Origin: Coniferiporia sulphurascens | Taxonomy: Eukaryota > Basidiomycota > Agaricomycetes > Hymenochaetales > Hymenochaetaceae | Length of the DNA: 64,000 nt | Assembly: GCA_002794785.1 (NCBI GenBank) | Contig: NBBA01000010.1 | Span: 310,001 to 374,000, forward strand | Direction of reading: 5' to 3' | Shown here: positions 1 through 10,800 of the stretch, piece after piece | Layout: each line of letters begins with the position of its first letter | Numbering within the stretch: position 1 is the stretch's first letter | Translations under genes and position numbers: made by a program | Notes under the pieces: generated by a model | What the model was told of the DNA's origin: nothing | Databases searched by the model: none | What the model saw: only the letters and a program-made list of their open reading frames with translations

Positions 1-2163
1 TACCGGATGAGGGATCTGTTCAATTCAGCACAAGCGAGAAACCTATCTACCTCGATACATTCAATAGCGGTCTTCTCCTGGTCAACGACGACAGCATCGA
101 TGTTGCGTCCCAGGATAACGGAGACGGCCGTCTCATACTTCCGCTGTGTGGGTTTGCATAGGTCCACTACCCTACCTCGCACACCTTTATAAAAGGAACG
201 TATTGAGTTTTCTGCAAACATTCATAATGAAACTAGATTTACCAGGGAAGATGCGCTGAAGACTCGCGAACGTCTCCTTGAGCCTCGTATCGCGTTCGGA
301 TTCCTTCCTGTCGACACCGGCTTGCAAGAGCTTCTCGTGACACTCAGCCAGTTTCTCACCAAGCTCCGTCTCAAGTTGGCTGCAAATATCAAAAGCGTCA
401 ACGAACGTTGTGTCAGGGTTGTGTCAGAACAGTGCGGCATACGTGATACGAGCATATTCAGACTGCTGGTTATTCAGCTCCTGTTTTGCGCGACCATAGT
501 CAGACTGCAAAGAAGAAACTTTGGCATCAAGCTGAAGATAACGCGGATCAATATAAGGTTTAATCATGGTCTTGGCCAATACTTCATATACTTGCCTCCT
601 TTTTCTTTTCCTCGAGACCAGCAATTTCGGCCTCAAGTTTATCTTTGTTCTCTTCGTGGCCCGCATATGCTTCCTGAAGGCTCGCGAGTGTCCGCGTCCC
701 TGTTTTCTCGTCACGACCAAGGGCCTGAAGCAGCTGACGTTCATCTACTGCCTGAGTGTTTGCTTGAGCCTTTAGGCGATTGTAAGCCTCTAGGCTCTCT
801 TCACTCAGCGACAGGTTCTTTTGGGTTGCACGCCGTGTCGCTTCTAAAAATTGACTCGCTCAAGCGATGTCAGAACGATTGTGGATGGGGCAACGGACCT
901 TTGGCAGCTTCGGCCGCCTTCTGTTCGACCGCCAGATCCTTCAGCATTACAGCAAGCAGATCTTCCTTCTTTTTCGCGTCTTTGGATGCAGCTTCCCGAG
1001 TCGATTCATTATTCCGCAGCTTGCGTTGTGCGTGGAGAATCTTGCTTTCAATCGCGACGAGGTCCGGTTTCTGGTTTAAGTGATGAGTTTAGACTACTAG
1101 ATTAAGGTGAAATGGGCTCACACGTCCTTCCTGCGCCTTTTCAGCTTTCTTAACTTTCTTTTCAGAGGAAACAACCTCTGAGCGTAATTTTGCCTGCTTC
1201 GCCCGTGCCTCCTCAAGGGCCTTATCATGTATAGCCTGCTCCTTTCGGAGGCCGGTGAGCGTCTTGTTCTTTTGTGTGATTTCACGGGCGTCGAGCTCGA
1301 TCTGCTCCTCGATGTGGAAGAGTTTCCAAAGGAAACGCTTGAGAATGAGGTCATCCTAGAAAGCAGTTAGAACGGATTCAATGCATTATTGTCTGTGTAG
1401 CCCACCCGATTGCCAACAAGCTCCTCAAAGCGTTCTGCTTCGGTCATCTGTTCCCTGAAGACTTTGATCTCTCCTGCAAAGCTGCGCTTTTTATTAAAGC
1501 TTTCTGTGGCATTCTCAGCAGCTCGGTCTACGGCCTTCTTTGCGTGCTCATATTCAACAGCAAGCTCAAGAGAGCCACTAATCTGCTCGACGAGGCGCGT
1601 GAGGTCTTTCGGAGATTGCGATGCGATGTGCTCGACGTCGCCCTGGAAGACGAGGAAGTTCTTTGCTTTAATGAGGATGTTGTGCTTCGCGAGAGCTGCG
1701 GTGTAGGTTTGCGCGGAAATAACTTGATTGTTCAGTCTGTATTCGCTCGAGCCCGACGTGGATATTCTTTAACGGGGTTAGGCCTTGGCGCATTTCTGAG
1801 TTCGAGAGGTGCTTACGTTCGCTGGTAGCGCCATTCCTTCGCCTCTGCGTCCACATACACGGCGAGCACCCACGCTTTCTTCGCATCGCCTTCGCTCTCC
1901 TCCTCATCTTCCTCTTCCTCTACGACTGCTGACGCATCAGCATCAGTTTTACCGAGCCGTCTCCCGCGATACACAAGGTCCTTCAGCTGGCTGCTCCGGA
2001 GTTGCGCACTCTTGATACCGAGAACGAACGAAATGGCGTCCATGAGGTTGGATTTGCCCGCACCATTGGGCCCGATGATGGAGGTGAACGGGGTGAATGG
2101 GCCTATGACATGATGGCCGCGATAGCTCTTGAAGTCGCAGAGCTCGATACGCACCAGCGGCAT
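1..2163 (-). CDS. SMC1: Cohesin subunit SMC1, N-terminal part (gene continues beyond the left edge)
   Basis: Structural maintenance of chromosomes protein 1, a core ATPase of the nuclear cohesin ring. Eight exons fit on the minus strand: 2163-1817, 1766-1406, 1355-1122, 1070-899, 843-596, 504-443, 379-243, 184-51. They give about 565 in-frame residues; the donor at position 50 leads off the window. The Walker A motif GPNGAGKS is at residues 31-38 of a typical SMC head (starts MPLVRIELCDFKSY). A long charged coiled coil follows, and the start of the hinge (VRGRVVDLC, then DAVVVDQEKTA) lies in the last exon. Introns are 50-63 bp, except 505-595, which is 91 bp and uses a GC-AG donor (gcaagt). 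The start is the first Met before the conserved N-terminus. A plus-strand U6 gene begins 360 bp upstream, so the two promoters are divergent. Family assignment is firm; individual splice sites are inferred. Confidence 0.93.
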
Positions 2164-2523
2164 GGTGAGGTTGGCAACGAGCTGCTTCGTCCAGTTGAAT
2201 GAACCCGGCCTGAGTGGTGAAGTCTATCGTGACTGTGATATAAACGTGTCACGTACGCGTCGCGTCGCGTCCCCGAGTCGCGGTCTTGGTGGAAGATTCA
2301 AACTCATTTTACTCATCCGATCGATTGTTTTGACTATCACCAGTACTTATTGAATCTTTCGTGACTCTTCATTAAAATCGAATCGAACATACACCACTCT
2401 TGCCAAATACTGCGGGACACTCTTTATCATACCACAATTTTGGGTCCGACTCCCGAAGGAACCCGCCCACTGACCAAAATGTAGAACCTTGATTCCCGGT
2501 ACCAAAAGGTCACAACAGATGTT

Positions 2524-2547
2524 GTCCCCTTCGGGGTGACATACGAA

Positions 2548-2578
<31 letters not shown>

Positions 2579-2632
2579 GGCCCCTGCACAAGGATGACAC
2601 GCTTTTCAGAGTGGAATGCACTTCGGTGCACA
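2524..2632 (+). ncRNA. U6: U6 spliceosomal snRNA, copy 1
   Basis: U6 is the catalytic-core snRNA of the spliceosome, normally made by RNA polymerase III. The conserved block GAACGATACAGAGAAGATTA, containing the ACAGAGA box, is followed by AGCATGGCCCCTGCACAAGG and ATGACACGC (AGC triad and internal stem-loop). The 5' end folds as GTC-CCC-TTCG-GGG-T-GAC, a UUCG-capped hairpin with one bulged U like other U6 5' stem-loops. A second UUCG hairpin (TGCAC-TTCG-GTGCA) lies near the 3' end. The mature 3' end is not certain. T-runs at 2647-2650 and 2653-2658 are likely Pol III terminators. A TTTT also occurs inside the RNA, just after ACACGC. I see no convincing TATA box at -30. Confidence 0.93.
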
Positions 2633-2652
2633 ATATTTATTGCCAATTTTCT

Positions 2653-2658
2653 CTTTTT
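2653..2658 (+). terminator. Pol III T-run terminator for U6 copy 1
   Basis: TTTTTT lies about 20 bp after the predicted 3' hairpin, preceded by TTTT at 2647-2650. Both runs are inside the inverted repeat, so the second copy has the same signal at 3163-3168 on the minus strand. Confidence 0.6.
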
Positions 2659-2708
2659 TCTACAATATTCGCCCCTTGGCATTTCACTCTCAGCATGTAA
2701 GTCATTTG

Positions 2709-3112
2709 ATACCACTTGAAGGCAGCAACACAATCTTCCTTGCTACTGCGTGCTGTCATTGATGCGCGCCCTGGAGGTACTATCCCGCATATTTCCGTTT
2801 TTTGCTGTGCGCAATCGCACACTAATTAATGCTTTCCGGGCACTGACTGAATATGATCCGATTCTCGGTCGTCACACTCTTGGATAATGTATACCTGAGC
2901 TCTAATGATGGCGACGAGAAACAGGATGACGTCTCCGTGTAGGAGACGTTCAATAACGAAACAAACACGAACCTTAAGCACAGAGTTCAGCGTGGACTAA
3001 TGTATCAACGGGATTGTATTCACGGCACATTCATATAGGCTGTTGCTGCTATTAAGAGTGAATTTTGCGAAGTGAATTTTAAAGAAAGAAAAAAGGAAAA
3101 GCCCTGGCACAG
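2709..3112. other. Spacer between the two U6 arms, no gene seen
   Basis: About 400 bp of unique sequence separates the 3' ends of the convergent U6 genes. I find no coding region, tRNA or further repeat in it. It is the loop of a potential large hairpin formed by the arms. Confidence 0.7.
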
Positions 3113-3242
3113 CAAATGATTTACAGGCTGAGAGTGAAATGCCAAGGGGCGAATATTGTAGAAAAAAGAGAAAATTGGCAATAAATATTGTGCACCGAAG
3201 TGCATTCCACTCTGAAAAGCGTGTCATCCTTGTGCAGGGGCC

Positions 3243-3273
<31 letters not shown>

Positions 3274-3359
3274 TTCGTATGTCACCCCGAAGGGGACAAC
3301 ATCTGTTGTGACCTTTTGGTACCGGGAATCAAGGTTCTACATTTTGGTCAGTGGGCGGG
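3113..3359 (-). repeat. Right arm of the U6-containing inverted repeat
   Basis: Reverse complement of 2462-2708. Identity stops abruptly at 3359, so sequence further upstream of the two U6 genes is not shared. This makes the duplicated unit about 247 bp. Confidence 0.93.
3189..3297 (-). ncRNA. U6: U6 spliceosomal snRNA, copy 2
   Basis: Identical in sequence to copy 1 across the whole RNA and on the opposite strand, so the two genes converge tail to tail. It keeps the ACAGAGA box, internal stem-loop and both UUCG hairpins. Only about 62 bp of upstream sequence is shared with copy 1. If both genes are active, the essential promoter is inside that stretch or inside the gene; otherwise one copy depends on different upstream DNA. 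A small protein gene starts divergently at 3435. Confidence 0.92.
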
Positions 3360-3434
3360 CCTGCGTGGTCACGTGATGATTCGTACTGGGGACAAGCCAT
3401 CCGCTGTTCCTCGTCCTCTAGTAACCACCTCAGG

Positions 3435-3928
3435 ATGCGGCTGACTGGTACTGTTCCGCCTACAAAGGACGCCATCGATGCCGTCCTGAACGTTCTGCGA
3501 ACATTTCCTGGAGGCTCGGGCGCGTCTACGAAGGACATTTTTCGTCGAGTGATACAGAAACCTCCATCGCAGAGGTCTCCAACCGGCAGGGCGCTGTACT
3601 CCAAAGCAACACCAAACCCCGTTCGTTCTGTTTCGTGAGTGTTTACAGAAACTTCCGCATCGCATCTTCTTTTTTTAACCTTTTGCGGTTCAGGTACTTG
3701 AAAAACACGGTCCTTCGCTCTTTACAGCACAAAGGCGTCGTAGAAAAGATACATGTTAAACCGATCACCAGCGGCACAACAACAACTGCAGCTTCTAAAC
3801 ACCTTCAGTCTACGAAGAAGGATCGTAAGACATCAACTGGGTCTCACACAAGGCTCTCTTGGATATGGAGGGTTTGTAAATGGGAAACACCGACCGCAGG
3901 GGCGACGGCGGAGCGCAGGGTTGCATAG
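3435..3928 (+). CDS. Small basic protein of unknown function (winged-helix-like sequence pattern)
   Basis: I do not recognise the family. Two exons, 3435-3634 and 3694-3928, are joined by a 59 bp GT-AG intron and give about 144 residues. The first exon reads MRLTGTVPPTKDAIDAVLNV and continues into a Gly/Ser turn and a Lys/Arg-rich stretch. The second starts YLKNTVLRSLQHKGVVEKIH. The order helix, turn, helix, then a helix followed by a strand-like VVEKIHVK resembles a winged-helix fold, but that is inference only. The C-terminus is rich in Thr, Ser and Lys. ATG 3435 is chosen because conserved-looking sequence starts there; the frame is open upstream. The 3' end could contain another intron near 3875. 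It diverges from U6 copy 2, with 137 bp between starts. Confidence 0.5.
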
Positions 3929-4746
3929 TGAACTATTTCCAGCTTTAACCGATGAACGTCGTTATTCCTTCTACTCAAATGCCGCACTACTACGGGGATC
4001 GATGCAGGGGGGAGGACATAGATGCAATTAGCCGACGCTCGACTGTTCGGAGAGGGAAGAGTCGTTTGGAGGATTTCATTGATCATGGGCTTACTTAGCG
4101 TGCGTTGGGTCTACTTTTTCTTGTTTTCTTAATCTGCAAATGCCACGCTGCTGAAGTTATCGGAAACAAGAAAAGAAAGGTATAATGTCTATCGGGCCCG
4201 GTGCTCCTAAACGTGCGATTCTCAATAAATCAGGTGCGATACGCCGCGGCGCTCGTGACCGCTATCGTGGGGGAAAAGGTGGCTGAAGCTCCCAGCCGCA
4301 TTGATACTTCGTCTTCTTGTCAAGATTTGCAAGTATACGTGCCTAAAATCGCTTCCTTGCAGCATGGCTCACAGTACTCTGGATGGAATCTGTTATTCTT
4401 GAGAATGGCTTCCTCTTCCTCTACCATGTGCTTTGTTCTTATGCTGACTCACGCCGGCATTGCGAACGATATCTCCCTTCCACTCGTGACCTCAATGGTT
4501 CCTCCTCGATTCCTTGGCATTTCCGTGCGCGCCCTCAGGCACTCTCGCTGGCGCGAATCCCGTAGGAAACGACAACTCAGGCAATCCTTATACCGAAAGA
4601 GAAGTTCATAATTTAACGCACATCACTGGCAACGTGCCTTTTCTAAATTTATCGTGGACTGCTGCTGCCTTAGGGACAAGAGTGGCCCGCTTTCTTGAGC
4701 TCCATAAAAGCAAGGCTGCTCAGTGCTCATCTGATTGGGATTCGCC
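3929..4746. other. Intergenic, promoter side of the S41 peptidase gene
   Basis: About 0.8 kb with no recognisable gene. Open frames here are short and show no family resemblance. It contains the 3' end of the upstream gene and the 5' flank of the secreted peptidase. Confidence 0.6.
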
Positions 4747-7700
4747 ATGACTGTCTTTGCTTTGCTCGTGCTGCTTCCCTTGGTCATCTCAGCTGTGGCC
4801 TCTGCGGCTGTCGACCCTTGTGCTGCTATTGGGGGGCAGGAATGGGTTGCCCCTAGCGCTGTTCGCGCTTGCTTTGAATCCTTCCCAGTTAATGAGACCA
4901 CAAAGTCGAACGTATGTTTCGTGCCTCTTCTCATGTAGGGTGCAGCATTATTGAAGTGACTGCGCAGATTCTTGAAGTTGTAACCAAGACACTCGCTTTC
5001 CACACGTCGGTCAGCTATCAAGTGCGTGCGCCGGAGCCATTTACCGCCGACGTTCATGAAGACATCCTCGGCGACCTTGCGCGTATCGGACGTACATCGT
5101 ACAGCTCCGAGCTCGCAATGCATATTGACCTGTCACGCTCGGTAAAGCGACTTATGGATGGACATTGCGTGTACACGAACATGTGCTATGATTCACTTTT
5201 CCTAACATTCGTGCCTGCGCCACTCGTGCTTCTCACAGATGCGCAGGGTGTTCAAGCCGTGCATATCGCACCTGAGGCATTCGAGGTTGCAACTGCCGAG
5301 TTCGCAGACGAAGTCACGTTTTGGCAAGATTCCCTGCCGGGAAGCCTGAGGGGACAACTGGCTTCGGTGAGTGATTCTCGGCTTAGATCGTCGGCGCGTG
5401 TCTCGGGCAGGATTGACCGGATTCACCTCCAGCTGTCTGGCGCTAAAGTGCTCGCTATCAATGGCCAAGACCCCTTCGTTGCTGTTGACGCTAACGCTGC
5501 AATCACAGGCAGCTTTGAGGGTTTTGGCACCCGTCAGAATAGGTACGATCAATACTCAGTAGCTACTTGGTGACCGGCTTCTAACTTTTAGGGTTCTGGT
5601 GATTGGCAATGGTTTGGCGTTGTCGCTTTTCTATTACCACCTCCTTTCTGCTTCCACCCCTTTCTCTACAGCTTCTTCTCCAGCTATCAGCTCGTCGATG
5701 CAGGCTGGAACTACGTCATGGGCAACTTCGCCCAAATGTCTCTACCATTGGCTGACTCCGTACTACTGACCGTCCAGCGCGTGAACAGTAGCACCACCGA
5801 TACCTTCGAAGTCAGTAAACATCCCTCTAGTATGCTATGAGATGGTCTGAACTCGTCCGGCCCCCTTCCATTGCGCCCCCATAGCTTCCCTACCGCTCCC
5901 GTTTTGGTACAACGTCTGTCAACTTCACAGACTCCGCTTCTTTCCGCGCGAACAATTGCGTGGCCACTGCGGACACAAATGGTGCCGCGCTTGACACTAG
6001 TGGCGATTCAACCTCTGGCTCGTCCACGGCGCGCCGCCAGCCCGGCGGACGGTTCGCCCCGCAGCCAGCACTGAGTCCTGACGTTCTCAAGAAGCACGTT
6101 ATATCTGCTATGCTCGACGATAAACCGCAAACGGACGTGGTCTTGCCGCCGCCACTGCAGCCTTCCGCGCCCGTCGCAGGTACAGGTGTCGCGCAGTTTT
6201 ACCTACTCAACGATGGGAAGACAGGCGTGCTCGCACTTGGTAGCTTCGAGGAACCTGACTTTGACACGTTTGAAACTACATTATTGAGCGGACTGCAAAC
6301 GCTCGTTGGCAGCGGTGCGACTCAGCTGATTGTCGATGTTGTGCGTACTTTCCGCCTGCAACACACTCCTGACTCTCAGTAATGCGCTTTTCCTTTAAAA
6401 GACTAACAATGGCGGAGGTATGTCCGTCTGAGGCAATATGTGGTCGTTTGCTGAGTTCTATCGGCGGGGTGCAGGGTTTATATGCATAGCCCATGTGAGT
6501 TGATCTCAGATCTATTTTCTGCGTTTATTCAAACCTTCGTTTTTGACAGTGGCTACATCGAATTGTAAAACCTAGAGCCATTTTTCACTTTGCCCTGCTT
6601 TACTTCTTTACTTGTATTTAGATCGCGGGTCCGAAAAACACGACGGTCCCACAGGCCGGACTATTCACGAAAGCACGGGCCGGTCCGCTTACCCAGCTCA
6701 TAGTGCAGCGGATCGTGGAGGGAGCCGACCCTTCCAACGATCTCATGTACAACCCCCTGAACTGGCGGTTCGCCAACAACACGCCATTCCCGGCGGACTT
6801 CGACTGGCTACAGACGCCGGTGCGAACTGTGATCAATGGGCGCCCGGACGCTTTCAGTCAACGGTTAGTGACGTATTGCAATCAACGCTTTTGATCCCGC
6901 TAGGCTACTTTTATCCTTCCGAATGAACGAAAAGCTCGTGCTCATGTCGTATTCGTCATCAGTCTCGGCCAAGAATGCCAACCCTTCGATCAAACTCCGC
7001 CAGATGCGCCCCTCTTCGACACGAAGAAAGTCGTCATCGTCAGTAATGGCAGGTGCGCGGGACTTTTTGAGGCCACCAGGCAGGGTATTTTTTGCTCAAA
7101 CCAGTTCTCTCGGGTTGCTTATCAGATGCGCGAGTTCTTGCTCCCTTTTCTCGGTAAGGCCTCAGTCCATCATAGACACGCAATATCCCGTGCTTCCGAA
7201 GACGACGTCATCGCACCTTTTTTTAATTTCTTTCAATTACGCTCTAGGTCACTATGTCTAAGGAAGAAGGAGCGAAGACGGTGGTTGTCGGCGGCAAGAA
7301 GGACATCACGCAGCAGTACTGCGGTACGGTTGGCGGGCAGTCCTCCGATTTCTCGACGATGGATACGGAAGTAAAGGTCTGTAATCGATATCTGTTTCTC
7401 CATTGCACGTCCGAGTCTGCTGTCCCCGCAAAAACTCACCCCGACGTGTTCTGCACAGACTACGCAACTTAAGAACAACTCTCTAGCGCCACCCGATTTG
7501 TGAGTGAACCCTTTCTCTTCTCGGACTAATACTTCTCCGCGCCGCTTCAAGCCGAAGGCCTGCCTGTGGACGTGCTCTGAGTCGCCAAGCGGCACTTTTA
7601 CTTTAGATCTTCCATTGCCGCGGCGGCCCGCTGACCCTGTCTGTGTCCTTGCTCTCTTAGCCTAACAAACAGTGTTCAAGGAATTACGTGGCGCTTAGGG

Positions 7701-8241
7701 TTTGGCGTAGAGAATACAGAACAGCCCGAAGGTAGGTTTCATTGTACTTTCCCGATAGCAAGGCAGCTGCCAGTGTTCCATCCCGTGCCCTTCTGCTCTT
7801 CTCTCCCTGTCCTGTCCGGCACCTATTCTTGTCTTCCTATCTGACGTTCCATCTGACCGCTGTCTTTCTGATTCCGCCTCCCTCTCTCTCTCATTCATAT
7901 GATCATCGTTCCACGCAATTGATATTGACACTGTGTTTTTCTTTTCCACGACCCCTCTACTACAGAATGGCAGAACCGTCCTGCGGACGTGAACTTACCG
8001 TTGAGTGCCGAAATGTAAGCGCACCTGCTTCCTTCGCCAAGGCACACACCACCCCCCTCTCCTCTTCTATATTCCCGACTTGCAAAGTTTAAGCCTTCTT
8101 TTTTCGCTCTCTGACGTATGGCCATGTGCACCGTGACACTGACCCCCTTCTCCCGTTCTCGTTCGGTCCTCTCCCACTCCCACCAACAGCGTCAATAACC
8201 CAATGGCTCTCTGGAACACCATCGCCGCGAGTGTCCTGTGA
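4747..8241 (+). CDS. Secreted S41-family (CPAF-like) serine peptidase
   Basis: Likely extracellular serine peptidase. Sixteen exons keep one frame: 4747-4911, 4968-5366, 5433-5542, 5672-5810, 5885-6340, 6402-6417, 6475-6494, 6550-6564, 6622-6863, 6963-7052, 7126-7153, 7248-7376, 7459-7499, 7661-7731, 7966-8014, 8190-8241. They give 673 residues. The N-terminus MTVFALLVLLPLVISAVASA is a clear signal peptide. A DGHC motif in the N-terminal domain is a candidate catalytic His. The segment VVIVSNGRCASSCSLF carries the predicted nucleophile Ser of the C-terminal protease domain. The three consecutive exons of 16, 20 and 15 nt together encode GGFICIAHWLHRI, a stretch that reads as continuous protein. 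Family assignment rests on overall resemblance to fungal S41/CPAF-like proteins; activity is inferred. Confidence 0.85.
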
Positions 8242-9066
8242 TCGCGCCGACTCGGAGGGCGGAACGGACGGCAGAGGACGGGATGGTGGCAGGGACTGGG
8301 ACTGCGGAAATCACGGCACCGGGCCTATGCGCCTAGTAGAGTATAGCTCGAGGACGCATGCATGTTTTCAAGTTCGTGGTGTGGTCTTCTGAGAAGACAC
8401 ACAGGGGTGGGGGGTAAAATAAAAATGGATGAAAATTGACCTCTTCGATGACGCACAGAGACAGAGTGAAGAAGCACATCATCATCATAATACATACATA
8501 GGCTGCTGTTATTGCTCGCTCGCTACGTGTCCGTGTCCGCCATCTGAATTCTGTTGCGGTGGTACATACGATCTAGCTGGGCCGATTGTCCCAGAGATGC
8601 GCCGGTAGCTGAGCCTGAGGGCCAATTCATTCCCCCACCAAGCTTAAGTTTCGACTGGTGGCTTCGCGATCTTGCGGACCTCGCGTTTCCGAGTCTTCGG
8701 CTTTCTCGCTCTGTTGCTACTACACTAGTACTAGTATCCCGCGCCTACCCTACCCTCTTTTTCTTCTTTTCCTACTTTCTCTTCTGCCTTTCTCCCGTCT
8801 TGAGCTTCTTTCCACAGCCATGCGGCCTGGTGGGCCCGGTGCGGCCGTGTCCGTGCCCGTGCGTCATACGCCCGTGGTCGAAAGGCGGCGCGAACTTGAA
8901 TTAAGCAGGGAGGTTGCCTGTGTATAGTATGTAGTACCGAGCCCGAGTCGCAAACGAGATTCCGGGAGAGGCCTAGGGAGAGGGGGTGATGGGGCACCAG
9001 TACTGCGGGAATCGCGTCGAATTCGCACGCATGATGTCAGTGCTCGGCCGCTCTTAGTCCACTTCC

Positions 9067-9097
9067 AGGAATTCAGGAATTCAAGAATTCAAGAATT
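9067..9097. repeat. Tandem 8-mer (AGGAATTC/AAGAATTC) about 4 copies
   Basis: Successive EcoRI-site-like units aggaattc, aggaattc, aagaattc, aagaatt are visible directly. Confidence 0.85.
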
Positions 9098-10600
9098 AAC
9101 TGCCTACCCCGGACATTCGCGTCCGCGCACCGCGCTCGGTTCGCAGGGCGCGCGTAGCCTATCCGGCGAACAAGCTATTCAAAGCGCAATACAATGCAAT
9201 ACAATACAGTATATCTATACGTATACATATGTGTGCGTGTGCGTGTTGAATAACGCGCTTGGTGTATGTGATATGCTCAGGCGCTACTACAGTAGTAGAC
9301 GCTGAACGAGGGGCACTGAAGGCAAATCGAGATCATTAATTGGCGCCTTTCTGTGCACGATAGTAGCGTCTCTCGTCCGGACCGCCGAGGCGTGTATACG
9401 ATGTACGACATACGTATGTACATCATCGAGAAGAAAACCAGGAGCTTCGAGTTCAGACTCGGACTCGGACGCGGGCTCAGGTTCGGGGCTGGGCTGGCCG
9501 CTGGCGCGCTGCCGTACCCCCAGGCCTGCTGCTACCGATAACCCACGTCGTGGATCTTTTCTGGACGCAGCGTCTGTCTCGTATCCCACGACGCACCGAT
9601 CCGAAAGCCGCTTTCTGATGTGCAATTACAGTACGGAGAGAGCTAAAAACGAGCATCCGAATCCGAATCCGAATTCGGGGGGAGATGGCGATGACGATGA
9701 CGGCAGCGGGGTCGCCCTGAGCGGGAACCCGTAACACAACCACAACGCAGCGTGGATACAGCGGGTGGCCCGACGATGGAGGGAGACCGTGGGGAGGGGG
9801 CGAGGAAGAAGAACTCGGAAGGGAAGGGGCAGATTACGGCCATGCGCGAACTCAAACGAACTCTGTAATGCAATGTCCCTTGACATTGACGTCGACGGTC
9901 GGGAATGGCCGAGGGGCCTACCAGCATCACAGTCGGTGACGCTCGTCCAGAACCGTATGTTCGAAAGAATTTCGCGGGAGCACTTCCGAGTCGTCCGTGT
10001 TCGTGCGCCCCCTCCAGGCTCCTTCGCCCCTTCGCACCTTCGCACCTTCTCGAGGGACTCCTCACCCCAGGCCTCTTTTCAAGATGACGGCGGGGCCACG
10101 GTGCGGATTGTGCGCACCGGCCACTGCGAAGCGACGTGATAGGCTGCGATATAATTTGCTTACTGACTTCGAGCTTCGGGCTTCGATCTGCACGGTCTGC
10201 GCATTGTCGTCATACCTCCGTAACGCCCAAGCCGCGGACAAGCGGCCAGTCTGTTTGGCGCGTCTCGTCCCCGCCGTCTGCGCGCGACAGAGCTACGAAT
10301 ACCATACTGAGCGGCCGGTCGGCGACAACTTTTGGCGAAACGTAGAGCCCGCCGCCGCCGCCTCCTTTTCTTCTCCCTTTTATCTTCCTACCAGTGAGTC
10401 CCCTCCTTTCCTTAAAATTCGGTTTGAATTCTTCCTAGGATCCGAAAAAAAATTTGAAATTCGGACGCCTATCACGTCTGTCCCATTATTTGAAACTAGC
10501 CCTAGCTAGCTATGCCGTCACTACGTTATCGGTCAATTTTCACTATTTGTTTTTCCAATTCCAATTCAAGGGCCAAGGGGCTATTGGACTGACTCGGACT

Positions 10601-10638
10601 CGGATTCAAATTCGGATTCAAATTCGGATTCAAATTCG
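10601..10638. repeat. 12-mer tandem repeat (CGGATTCAAATT) about 3 copies
   Basis: cggattcaaatt repeats three times in a row, right after a gactcggactcgg hexamer run. It shows the mix of 6- and 12-bp periodicities that recurs through the desert. Confidence 0.88.
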
Positions 10639-10770
10639 CCAGTCTAACGCCAGCATCAACATCAACGCCAAGGCCCAACATCGGCATCGGCATTAGCACC
10701 AACCTTATCAACGTTATCACCACCACTAACACTCTCTATTCATCCCGCCTCGTTTTACTCGCTCGTTCCT

Positions 10771-10800
10771 CCGTCCGTCCGTCCGTCCGTCCGTCTGTCC
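10771..10800. repeat. (CCGT)n microsatellite
   Basis: Six uninterrupted ccgt units followed by a degenerate one. Confidence 0.9.

Larger units (their letters stand above)
2462..2708 (+). repeat. Left arm of the U6-containing inverted repeat
   Basis: This arm pairs base for base with 3113-3359 in reverse complement (paired positions sum to 5821). It is identical over about 230 bp. The only mismatches I see are at 2695 and within the last few bases of the arm. It holds about 62 bp upstream of U6, the whole U6 gene and about 75 bp downstream, including the T-run terminator. Confidence 0.93.

Noticed and set aside
570..600. Apparent frameshift in SMC1 around the AAGGAGGCAAGT sequence
   Set aside because: A GC-AG intron (595-505) keeps the SMC1 frame with consensus ends, so no lesion is needed.
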